DNA of 48,425 nt from Bacteroidota bacterium (GTDB lineage Bacteria > Bacteroidota > Bacteroidia > Cytophagales > UBA9547), in the NCBI GenBank assembly GCA_004293915.1, contig RDZG01000062.1:1-48425 (forward strand). Direction: 5' to 3'. The notes under the pieces are model-generated. The model had not been told where the DNA came from and searched no databases. It saw only the letters and a list, made by a program, of their open reading frames with translations. The position numbers and the translations under genes were made by a program. This document shows positions 41,507 through 48,425 of this stretch, piece by piece (within the stretch, counting starts at the first letter, position 1; each line of letters begins with the position of its first letter).

Positions 41507-42844
41507 ATGGAAATTACAAAAAAAGATTTTGGTTCGGATTTTACTTGGGGAGTATCGCAATCTGCATTTCAAACAGAAGGTTCTGTGTTTGCTGATGGCA
41601 AATCAGAATCTATTTGGGATGTTTTTTCAGCCAAAAAAGGTGCTATAAAAACGGGTGAAAATGCACTCAATTGCTGTGAGTTTTACAAAGATTTCAAACC
41701 CGATGTTTTGTTAAGCCAACATTTAGGATTCAAAAACTTTGGACATTCATTGGCTTGGACACGTATTTTGCCAAATGGAATTGGAAGTGTAAACACCAAA
41801 GGATTAGATTATTACAATAGATTAATTGATTTTCAACTTGAAAACAATATTACCCCTTGGCTTACGATTTATCATTGGGATTTGCCACAAATATTAGAAG
41901 ATAAAGGTGGTTGGGCAAATCGTGAAATACTAAATTGGTTTGGCGAATATACCGATGTGGTTACTAAAGCCTTTGGCGACCGAGTTAAAAACTGGAAAGT
42001 GATAAACGAACCATCTGCTTTTTGCGGGTTTGGTTACATGACAGGCGAACATGCACCAGGCAAAAAAAGTATTTTTAAATACCTTGCTGCTGCTCATCAT
42101 GCCAATTTGTGTCAAGGAATTGCGGGTAGAATTGCACAAAAAAATGTAAAAGATGGACATGTAGGCACAAGTTTTGCAACTTTTCATATTGAACCTAAAA
42201 ATCAAAACTTTTTTCACCGAGAGGCAACCGAACGTATAGATGCCACAATTAATAGAATGTTTATCGAGCCAATTGTTGGTTTGGGTTATCCTTATAAAGA
42301 ATTTCCCGCTATGCGGATGATTGAAAAATACATAAAAAATGATGACGAAAAATTGATACAACACGATTTTGATTTTGTTGGCATTCAATATTACTGTCGT
42401 TTGATTGGTAAGTTTAGTTTGTTTCCGCCTGTGGCTTTTGCTAACGAAGTACCAGCAAAAGAACGAAATGTACCCATGAATAACATGGGTTTTGAGATTT
42501 TTCCCGAAGGATTGTATCATGTTCTCAAACGCTATGCTGCATATCCAAAAATCAAAAAACTTTTGGTTACCGAAAACGGTGTGTGTTTGGATGATTTGCT
42601 TGGTAATGAGCAAGTTAATGACCCCATTCGGATTCAGTTTTATAAAGATTATTTGGCACAACTTTTGCGTGCAAAAAACGAAGGAGTGCCAATTGAAGGA
42701 TTTTTTTGCTGGACATTAACAGATAATTTTGAGTGGTGGGAAGGATTTAAAGCTCGTTTTGGTTTAGTATATGTAGACCACCAAACTCAAAAAAGAACCA
42801 TAAAAAATAGTGGACTTTGGTTTAAAACATTTTTGAATTCCTAA
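41507..42844 (+). CDS. GH1-family beta-glycosidase
   Basis: A 445-residue (beta/alpha)8 barrel. DFTWGVSQSAFQTEGS at the N-terminus, acid/base Glu168 in WKVINEPSA, nucleophile Glu356 in LLVTENGV, and FCWTLTDNFEWWEGFKARFGLVYVD at the C-terminal aglycone site. It hydrolyses beta-glucosides or similar sugars. There is no signal peptide, so it is cytoplasmic, acting on imported disaccharides. ATG 41507 is preferred to GTG 41495. It is divergent from the Sia operon across a 164-base intergenic region. A TAATTTCG box (41488-41495) is close to the -7 consensus but would leave a very short leader. Confidence 0.93.
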   Translation: MEITKKDFGSDFTWGVSQSAFQTEGSVFADGKSESIWDVFSAKKGAIKTGENALNCCEFYKDFKPDVLLSQHLGFKNFGHSLAWTRILPNGIGSVNTKGLDYYNRLIDFQLENNITPWLTIYHWDLPQILEDKGGWANREILNWFGEYTDVVTKAFGDRVKNWKVINEPSAFCGFGYMTGEHAPGKKSIFKYLAAAHHANLCQGIAGRIAQKNVKDGHVGTSFATFHIEPKNQNFFHREATERIDATINRMFIEPIVGLGYPYKEFPAMRMIEKYIKNDDEKLIQHDFDFVGIQYYCRLIGKFSLFPPVAFANEVPAKERNVPMNNMGFEIFPEGLYHVLKRYAAYPKIKKLLVTENGVCLDDLLGNEQVNDPIRIQFYKDYLAQLLRAKNEGVPIEGFFCWTLTDNFEWWEGFKARFGLVYVDHQTQKRTIKNSGLWFKTFLNS

Positions 42845-42851
42845 AAATGTG

Positions 42852-42859
42852 TACATTTG
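42852..42859 (+). promoter_or_regulatory. -7 box for the yqeY gene
   Basis: TACATTTG, an exact TAnnTTTG match, lies 21 bases before ATG 42881 and just after the GH1 stop. Confidence 0.55.
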
Positions 42860-42880
42860 AACCATAAAATAATAACATAA

Positions 42881-43330
42881 ATGAGTTTAAAGTCAGAAAT
42901 AGACAATGCCATAAAAGAGGCAATGAAAGCTAAAGACCAAGATGGTTTGAGAGCATTGAGAGCCATTAAATCGGCTATTTTGCTAGCCGAAACTTCAGAA
43001 GGACAGCATGGCGAATTGACACGTGATGCCGAATTGAAATTGCTCACAAAAGCTGCTAAACAACGCAAAGAAAGCATAGAGGTTTTTACTGCTCAAAACC
43101 GTAGTGATTTAGCCGAAACTGAGCAAAAAGAACTCATTATAATTGAGAAATTCCTTCCAAAACAACTTTCAGAAGACGAAGTTAAGTCGAAATTGAAAGA
43201 AATTATAGAAAAAGTTGGTGCAAAAGGACCACAAGATATGGGAAAAGTGATGGGTACTGCAGCCAAAGAATTGGCTGGCTTAGCCGATGGAAAGTTGGTT
43301 TCTACCTTAGTAAAATCTTTATTAGGCTAA
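42881..43330 (+). CDS. yqeY: GatB/YqeY domain protein
   Basis: 149 residues of the stand-alone YqeY family: SLKSEIDNAIKEAMKAKDQDGLRALRAIKSAI, then AAKQRKESIEVF, IEKFLPKQLSEDEV and GPQDMGKVMG. The domain is related to the tRNA-binding tail of GatB, but the free-standing protein has no settled function. Cytosolic. Its own -7 box at 42852-42859 lies between it and the GH1 gene. Confidence 0.93.
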   Translation: MSLKSEIDNAIKEAMKAKDQDGLRALRAIKSAILLAETSEGQHGELTRDAELKLLTKAAKQRKESIEVFTAQNRSDLAETEQKELIIIEKFLPKQLSEDEVKSKLKEIIEKVGAKGPQDMGKVMGTAAKELAGLADGKLVSTLVKSLLG

Positions 43331-43396
43331 ATTATAAAAACCTTAATTATCTTTTTTCGTATCTTAGTTTTATTATTCACATAAAATTTCAAAAAA

Positions 43397-43621
43397 ATGA
43401 AAAAAGTTATTTTAATTTTTGCTGCTGGTTTAGTTGTAGCTTTGAGTTCTTGTTCTGGTAGAAAAGATTGGAATTGCACTTGTACAGTTTCTTCTTCTTT
43501 AGGTTCGGCTAATCAGGCATTTCCGCTTTTGCAATTAACCGAAGATGAAGTTAAATCAAAATGTGAGGTTAAAGCTGTAACAGGCAATTCTTCTGGTACT
43601 TGCTCGTATGTAGCCAAATAG
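43397..43621 (+). CDS. Tiny cysteine-containing lipoprotein
   Basis: 74 residues with a clear lipoprotein signal (MKKVILIFAAGLVVALSSC, Cys19). The mature part is about 55 residues and contains four further cysteines (NCTC at 26-29, one near 54 and one near 69), which could make two disulfides. Rich in Ser and Val, without a known domain. A strong terminator follows 7 bases after the stop, so it is a single-gene unit. Function unknown. Confidence 0.75.
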   Translation: MKKVILIFAAGLVVALSSCSGRKDWNCTCTVSSSLGSANQAFPLLQLTEDEVKSKCEVKAVTGNSSGTCSYVAK

Positions 43622-43627
43622 TTTTTC

Positions 43628-43667
43628 AAAAAGCACTCGACTATTTTTTTTGTTGAGTGCTTTTTTA
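43628..43667 (+). terminator. Terminator after the tiny lipoprotein gene
   Basis: AAAAAGCACTCGAC (43628-43641) pairs with GTTGAGTGCTTTTTT (43652-43666), with one G-U. Confidence 0.92.
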
Positions 43668-43711
43668 TTTTTATAGTATTTTATTTTTTGTTAGCTTGGT
43701 GCAAAAATCCA

Positions 43712-44362
43712 ATGACACGTTTTTTATTCCCAATACTGTTTATTTTTTTGTGCTCAAATGCTCAAAATCAGGCATTTAAAATTGCTCGTTTGAAATACAA
43801 TGGCGGAGGCGATTGGTATGCAAACAAAACTTCGTTGCCAAATTTGATTTCTTTTTGCAATAAAAATCTAAAAACTGCCATTCATCAAGAAGAAGATGTG
43901 GTAGAAACCAGCAGTAAAGATATTTTTTTATATCCTTTTGTACATATTACAGGACATGGGAATATTACTTTTTCGGCTTCAGAAGCTCAAAATTTGCGTA
44001 ATTATTTAACTTCTGGTGGTTTTTTACATATAGATGATAATTATGGTTTAGATAAATTTATTCGCTTGGAAATGAAAAAAGTTTTTCCAGAATTGAGTTT
44101 TGTAGAATTGCCTTTTTCGCATCCAATTTATAATCAAAAATATAAATTCACGAATGGATTACCTAAAATTCACGAACACGATGGTAAACCTTCGCAAGGT
44201 TTTGGACTGATTTATCAAGGTAAATTGGTGTGTTTTTATTCGTATGAATGCGATTTGGGAAATGGCTGGGAAGATGCCGAAGTTTATAATGACCCAGAAG
44301 AAAAAAGATTACAAGCCCTCAAAATGGGAGCAAATATTATTACATATTGTTTTACTCAATAA
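43712..44362 (+). CDS. Exported DUF4159 protein
   Basis: 216 residues with a signal peptide (MTRFLFPILFIFLCSNAQ). The DUF4159 pattern is strong: KYNGGGDWYANKTSLPNL, YPFVHITGHGNITFS, LTSGGFLHIDDNYGLDKF, LPFSHPIYNQKYKF, LPKIHEHDG and ECDLGNGWEDAEVYND. The fold is glutamine-amidotransferase-like, but the function of the family is not established. ATG 43712 begins the signal peptide; a TTG at 43688 would add 8 hydrophilic residues. It is followed 9 bases later by a small membrane protein and probably forms an operon with it. Confidence 0.88.
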   Translation: MTRFLFPILFIFLCSNAQNQAFKIARLKYNGGGDWYANKTSLPNLISFCNKNLKTAIHQEEDVVETSSKDIFLYPFVHITGHGNITFSASEAQNLRNYLTSGGFLHIDDNYGLDKFIRLEMKKVFPELSFVELPFSHPIYNQKYKFTNGLPKIHEHDGKPSQGFGLIYQGKLVCFYSYECDLGNGWEDAEVYNDPEEKRLQALKMGANIITYCFTQ

Positions 44363-44371
44363 ATCTAAAAA

Positions 44372-44794
44372 ATGGAATTTAAAGTTGTATTTTATATTAT
44401 ACTTTTTGTTGGGTATTATGCTTATCAAGCTTATCGAAAACTAAAGAAAAATGCTGAAGAACAGCAGCAAATTCCAATTCCAACTCCAGTTACAAAACCA
44501 TCGAAAACGAGAACAGAACCTCAAAACCCTGTTTTTGAAATGCAAGTTGAAAAACCAGTAGAATATGTTTCGCAATATGTTTCGTTAGAAGATATGTATG
44601 CCAAAAAACAATTTGAAGATGATACAATTAATAACGAATCGGGAATGACCGAATCAGATAGAAAGCCGATTACACATTTTGTTCATAAGCCAAAACCAAA
44701 CAAAAATAAGTCTTTGATAATGAATAATTTAAAAAATAAAAATAGTTTACAAACTGCATTTCTGATGCAAGAAGTTTTTCAACGAAAATCATAA
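44372..44794 (+). CDS. Small single-pass membrane protein, uncharacterised
   Basis: 140 residues. The N-terminal helix EFKVVFYIILFVGYYAYQAY (2-21) anchors it, followed by a basic segment, a proline-rich stretch (IPIPTPVTKPSKT) and a short C-terminal helix motif with LQTAFLMQEVFQRK, which resembles the tail (about LxxAFIxSEILNRK) of other small Bacteroidota membrane proteins I recall. The tail is cytoplasmic if the positive-inside rule holds. Function unknown; co-transcribed with the DUF4159 gene (9-base gap). Confidence 0.7.
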   Translation: MEFKVVFYIILFVGYYAYQAYRKLKKNAEEQQQIPIPTPVTKPSKTRTEPQNPVFEMQVEKPVEYVSQYVSLEDMYAKKQFEDDTINNESGMTESDRKPITHFVHKPKPNKNKSLIMNNLKNKNSLQTAFLMQEVFQRKS

Positions 44795-44842
44795 AATACA
44801 TTTCTAGTTTTAAACACATTGAAACATTTCAAAAGAAAATAT

Positions 44843-44850
44843 TATTTTTG
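44843..44850 (+). promoter_or_regulatory. -7 box for nuoF
   Basis: TATTTTTG matches TAnnTTTG with a TTG 21 bases upstream (44819-44821) as -33 element. It lies 70 bases before the ATG at 44921. Confidence 0.55.
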
Positions 44851-44920
44851 AAAATTATTAAACCTTGAAGTTAAAAATCGAGTAATTACCTAATTAGAAT
44901 AGCATAATTTAAAATATAAC

Positions 44921-46258
44921 ATGGCAATTAAAATCCTTACCGAGCATATCAATACGCCTAACATCGACACTTTTGATGTTTACCGTTCAAAAGGTGGATA
45001 TTCAGCAGTAGAAAAAGCATTAAAAACCATGACTCCAGAGGCTGTGGTTGAAGAAGTAAAAAAATCTGGTTTAAGAGGTCGGGGAGGTGCTGGTTTTCCA
45101 ACGGGTATGAAATGGAGTTTTATTGCCAAACCCGAAGGTGTGCCTCGTTATTTGGTTTGCAATGCCGATGAAAGCGAGCCTGGAACATTCAAAGATCGTT
45201 ATTATATGCAAAAAAATCCACATGGATTGATTGAAGGCATGATTGTTTCGAGTTTTGCTTTGGGTGCAAATGCAGCCTATATATATGTGCGTGGCGAGTT
45301 GATGTATGTTGTTCGTATTATTGAAAAAGCAATAAATGAAGCCTATGCAAAAGGATTTTTAGGTAAGAATATTTTAGGAACAGGTTATAATTTGGATTTA
45401 TATGTGCATTGCGGTGCTGGTGCGTATATCTGTGGCGAAGAAACTGCTTTGCTCGAATCATTGGAAGGAAAACGTGGAAATCCACGTATGAAACCACCTT
45501 TTCCTGCTGTAAAAGGACTTTGGGGTTGCCCAACAGTGGTAAATAATGTAGAAACTATTTCTGCCACTTCGTGGATTGTAAATAACGGTGGCGATGAATA
45601 TGCCAAAATTGGAATTGGAAAATCAACAGGCACAAAATTAATTTCTGCGGGTGGAAGTTTAAATAAACCTGGCGTTTATGAAATCGAATTAGGACTTTCG
45701 GTAGAAGAATTTACCATGTCAGACGAATATTGTGGAGGTATTTGGAAAAACAGAAAACTAAAAGCCTGTGTTCCTGGCGGAAGTTCTGTTCCTGTTTTGC
45801 CCGCACATTTACTTTTTAAAACACTCAATGGCGAAACAAGATTAATGAGTTACGAATCGCTTTCGGATGGCGGATTTGCTTCGGGTTCGATGCTCGGTTC
45901 GGGTGGATTTATCGCCTATGATGAGGAATCTTGTATGGTTAATAACCTTTGGAATTTTTCTCGTTTTTATCATCACGAATCGTGCGGACAATGTTCGCCT
46001 TGTCGAGAAGGTACAGGCTGGATGGAAAAAGTGTTGCACCGCATCGAACACGGACACGGACACGCTCACGACATTGATTTATTGGTAGATATAGCCAAAA
46101 AAATAGAAGGAAACACCATTTGTCCGCTTGGCGATGCTGCAGCTTGGCCCGTAGCGAGCCATATTCGTCATTTCAGACACGAATTTGAATGGCATATCAA
46201 CCACCCAAACGAAGCTACAAAAAAAGGAGCGGTATATAGAGAAGGAGTTGGGGTGTAG
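44921..46258 (+). CDS. nuoF: NADH-quinone oxidoreductase subunit F
   Basis: 445 residues, the normal length. The FMN/NADH-binding region has [18 protein letters not shown] (53-70), [17 protein letters not shown] and [19 protein letters not shown]; the [4Fe-4S] (N3) ligands are in [15 protein letters not shown] (about 350-364) and [10 protein letters not shown] (about 400). It accepts electrons from NADH in complex I. It has its own promoter, and no other nuo gene is within the window: upstream is the DUF4159 unit, downstream the GHKL-nuclease gene. Confidence 0.96.
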   Translation: MAIKILTEHINTPNIDTFDVYRSKGGYSAVEKALKTMTPEAVVEEVKKSGLRGRGGAGFPTGMKWSFIAKPEGVPRYLVCNADESEPGTFKDRYYMQKNPHGLIEGMIVSSFALGANAAYIYVRGELMYVVRIIEKAINEAYAKGFLGKNILGTGYNLDLYVHCGAGAYICGEETALLESLEGKRGNPRMKPPFPAVKGLWGCPTVVNNVETISATSWIVNNGGDEYAKIGIGKSTGTKLISAGGSLNKPGVYEIELGLSVEEFTMSDEYCGGIWKNRKLKACVPGGSSVPVLPAHLLFKTLNGETRLMSYESLSDGGFASGSMLGSGGFIAYDEESCMVNNLWNFSRFYHHESCGQCSPCREGTGWMEKVLHRIEHGHGHAHDIDLLVDIAKKIEGNTICPLGDAAAWPVASHIRHFRHEFEWHINHPNEATKKGAVYREGVGV

Positions 46259-46296
46259 TGGGCATGATGGATTTTTAAAATTAAACTAAAGAATTT

Positions 46297-48138
46297 ATGC
46301 AAGTAAAACTAAGCAGAGCTGTAAAAATGTTCTTTGGAAACTCATCCTTGGAAATGATTTTTATTGAAGCGATTGCTAATGCTTTAGACGCAGATGCTAC
46401 AGAAATAAATATTTCAATTAATTTAAAAGCACTAAATCAACCCAAAACATTAGAAGTTGAAATTTCTGATAATGGATTAGGATTTACAAATGAAAGGTAC
46501 AGTAAATTTTCTAAATTATTTGATGTAGAAGAGAGTTCACATAAAGGACTAGGGAGGTTAGTATATTTATGTTATTTCGAGGAAGTAAAAGTAACAAGTT
46601 ATTTTGAAAACATAAATTTTAGAGAGTTTGATTTTTCTGAAAAATTTACTGAAAAAGATTCTAAAGTATCTTTAGTAGATAAAACGGAATCAGGAAGTAT
46701 ATTTAAAATGACTAATTATGCTCTTGAAAAAATCGCTAAAAACGAATATATTCAGGCAGATTATTTAAAAGTTAAAATACTACAGGAGTTCATATCTAGA
46801 TTATTTTATTTAAAAAATAGAGGTAAAAATATTATTATAAATTTTAAAACAAATATTGATAATATTCAAATAAACTCTCAAATCACAAATGTTGATATTC
46901 CTGAATTTAAAATAGTCAATGTAGAAAGTCATATTGATCTTTTTGATAAATTTCATTTACATTATTCTATTACAGAAGTTGAATTAAATAAAAGTTCTTT
47001 TATTGCAGCAATTTCTGTTGATAATAGAACTGTAAAAGTTGATATCGTTGCAGAAGAAAACATTCCACAAGGATATAACATGATTTTTCTATTGTTTTCT
47101 AGTTATTTTGATGGAAAAGTAGATTTAAATAGGCAAAACTTAACAATCTCAAAAACTGAATTAAAAGAAATTCAAAGCATATTTAGAAAGAAAGTAGCAA
47201 ATATAATCGAGGAGTTTATTCCGAAAATTAAAAGTCGAAATAAAGAAACTAAAAATGGTCTAATAAATAAATATCCACACCTTAGCGGGTATTTTGATTC
47301 AGAAAATATTGGTTATATTTCAAGAAATCATATACTTGAAAAAGCCCAAGAAGAATTTTTTAAATCTCAAAAAGAGTTATTAGAAGCTAATGTTTTAAGC
47401 GATGAACAGTTTGAAAAAGCACTAGAAGTTTCTTCAAGATCACTAACTGAATATATTTTGTTTAGGCAATTAACAATAGATAATCTAAAAAATTCTACGA
47501 ATAAAAACAGCGAAGCCGAGTTGCATAAACTTTTTGCAACAAAAAGAAAAGAAGGAAAATTTGAAAAGTCAAATTTTGTAAATGATTTGTATAGAAATAA
47601 TTCATGGTTATTAGATGATAAATTTATGACTTACGAATCAATGCTTAGTGATAGAGAATTTGGAGAGTTAATTGATTTTATTACTGAAGGAGAAAAAGAA
47701 AAAAATGAAGATAGAATAGATATTGCATTGGTATTTTCAAATAATCCTGAAAATAAAAAACCATTTGATATTGTAATTGTAGAATTAAAAAAAAGAGGAC
47801 TTTCATTAGAAGAAAACATGAAAGTTATTACCCAACTTGAAAAAAGGGCTAGAAAGTTGATGAAATATTATGATAATCAAATACAACGAATATGGTTTTA
47901 CGGAATTATTGAATTTAATGAAGAAGTAGAGTTAGCACTTGCAGCTGAATATAAACCACTATATTCATCAGGTAAAATGTATTATAAAGAAACACCTGTC
48001 GCTATTTCATTAAATCCCACAAAAACATTACCTGCAAGTGTATATATATGGGATTTAGACGCAGTTATAAATGACGCTCAATTAAGAAATTCAGCATTTT
48101 TGAATCTTATAAAAAGTAAATTTACAACACAATCTTAA
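46297..48138 (+). CDS. GHKL ATPase fused to a PD-(D/E)xK nuclease-like domain (candidate defence protein)
   Basis: 613 residues, no signal peptide. The N-terminal GHKL ATPase resembles MutL/Hsp90/MORC rather than sensor kinases: N box FIEAIANALDADAT (Glu24, Asn28), G1 SDNGLGF (Asp58-Gly60) and G2 SHKGLGRLVYL (Gly84, Gly86). A transducer-like alpha/beta segment (about 180-300) and a charged helical middle follow. The C-terminal part (about 435-613) carries YRNNSWLLDDKF, NEDRIDIALVF (Asp475) and FDIVIVELKKRG (Asp491, Glu496, Lys498) followed by Gln513, the layout of a PD-(D/E)xK nuclease and reminiscent of Shedu-type DUF4263 domains. It starts 38 bases after nuoF and is followed by a microprotein gene. 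I infer ATP-controlled DNA cleavage; the exact family is not recognised. Confidence 0.75.
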   Translation: MQVKLSRAVKMFFGNSSLEMIFIEAIANALDADATEINISINLKALNQPKTLEVEISDNGLGFTNERYSKFSKLFDVEESSHKGLGRLVYLCYFEEVKVTSYFENINFREFDFSEKFTEKDSKVSLVDKTESGSIFKMTNYALEKIAKNEYIQADYLKVKILQEFISRLFYLKNRGKNIIINFKTNIDNIQINSQITNVDIPEFKIVNVESHIDLFDKFHLHYSITEVELNKSSFIAAISVDNRTVKVDIVAEENIPQGYNMIFLLFSSYFDGKVDLNRQNLTISKTELKEIQSIFRKKVANIIEEFIPKIKSRNKETKNGLINKYPHLSGYFDSENIGYISRNHILEKAQEEFFKSQKELLEANVLSDEQFEKALEVSSRSLTEYILFRQLTIDNLKNSTNKNSEAELHKLFATKRKEGKFEKSNFVNDLYRNNSWLLDDKFMTYESMLSDREFGELIDFITEGEKEKNEDRIDIALVFSNNPENKKPFDIVIVELKKRGLSLEENMKVITQLEKRARKLMKYYDNQIQRIWFYGIIEFNEEVELALAAEYKPLYSSGKMYYKETPVAISLNPTKTLPASVYIWDLDAVINDAQLRNSAFLNLIKSKFTTQS

Positions 48139-48150
48139 AAATAACCAATC

Positions 48151-48261
48151 ATGACACTTCCTTTATTTGCAGTATTATTTGTATCCTTTTTTTTATTGTT
48201 TAACGCAGGTAGGTTGATTTATCACATGAATAAGACTAAAAAAGTTAAAAGAGTGGAGTAG
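48151..48261 (+). CDS. 36-residue membrane microprotein
   Basis: ATG 48151 to TAG 48259-48261. The sequence is one hydrophobic helix (LPLFAVLFVSFFLLFNAG) followed by RLIYHMNKTKKVKRVE, a strongly basic tail that would stay cytoplasmic. It begins 12 bases after the stop of the GHKL-nuclease gene on the same strand. No family is recognised. The helix-plus-basic-tail design and tight spacing support a real gene, but at this length chance cannot be excluded. The remaining 160 bases of the window hold no clear gene; a TAAATTTG box on the minus strand (48394-48401) has no good gene after it in the window. Confidence 0.5.
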   Translation: MTLPLFAVLFVSFFLLFNAGRLIYHMNKTKKVKRVE

Positions 48262-48425
48262 AATTACTAAAGTTTTGTATATTTACTTATCAATGCTTGG
48301 AAATTATGCATGTAATTATTAAAAAAGGCTATATTCTAAATTAAACAACATTTGTTAAATTCCTTATTCGATTTGAAGATACAACTTCAACCTCAAATTT
48401 ATTTCTATTATTTTTTTGCCACGAA

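Noticed and set aside
41930-42661. 243-residue open frame on the minus strand
   Set aside because: It lies entirely antisense to the GH1 beta-glycosidase, whose catalytic motifs are all in the plus frame. The antisense protein has no recognisable motif and a composition typical of complementary frames in AT-rich genes.
48302-48394. A minus-strand gene driven by the TAAATTTG box at 48394-48401
   Set aside because: The first ATG downstream on that strand opens only about ten codons before a stop.

Overview
The window is a 48 kb piece of chromosome from a low-GC member of the Bacteroidota. Evidence for this: two type IX secretion (T9SS) C-terminal sorting domains, an energy-transducing TonB with the Bacteroidota-type N-terminus, coding regions without clear Shine-Dalgarno sequences, and about ten copies of the Bacteroidota -7 promoter box TAnnTTTG at suitable distances upstream of start codons. 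A Chitinophagales/Sphingobacteriales-like lineage is possible but cannot be fixed from the sequence alone. No CRISPR array, insertion sequence, rRNA or prophage is visible.

Layout. 1-3.5 kb: tail of a T9SS-secreted protein, a GT-C membrane glycosyltransferase, and an NADP-isocitrate dehydrogenase gene broken by two internal out-of-frame deletions. 3.5-10 kb: a small conserved-looking protein, then a minus-strand operon (GT2 glycosyltransferase, PAP2 lipid phosphatase, thioredoxin-like protein, heme c/copper monooxygenase-like protein), acylphosphatase, and a fused E1 alpha-beta 2-oxoacid dehydrogenase. 10.4-19.3 kb: one giant secreted adhesin-like protein of about 2,944 residues. 19.5-26.6 kb: ffh (SRP54), a HyfB/HyfC-like membrane pair without its usual partners, tonB, and aspS. 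26.7-29.3 kb: a restriction-modification-like module (EcoRI-family adenine methylase, DUF262-HNH protein, unknown protein). 29.5-33.1 kb: lpdA, a long AT-rich intergenic region, dnaA, and tRNA-Lys on the other strand. 33.2-36.2 kb: SH3-domain membrane protein, a small protein plus retropepsin-like protease pair, and bioA. 36.2-41.4 kb: a five-gene minus-strand operon with a SiaA/SiaB/SiaC-type phosphatase-kinase-phosphoprotein switch, ACP phosphodiesterase and a GH37-like lipoprotein. 41.5-46.3 kb: GH1 beta-glycosidase, YqeY, a tiny lipoprotein, a DUF4159 protein, a small membrane protein, and an isolated nuoF. 46.3 kb to the end: a GHKL ATPase fused to a PD-(D/E)xK nuclease-like domain, followed by a 36-residue membrane microprotein.

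Most genes are housekeeping (translation, protein targeting, replication initiation, central carbon metabolism, biotin) and sit as single units bounded by strong hairpin terminators. The accessory material is concentrated in the methylase/DUF262-HNH module, the GHKL-nuclease fusion (a candidate defence protein), the Sia-type partner switch with no diguanylate cyclase in sight, and the giant surface protein. The GHKL-nuclease fusion with its microprotein is the best candidate for an undescribed system.
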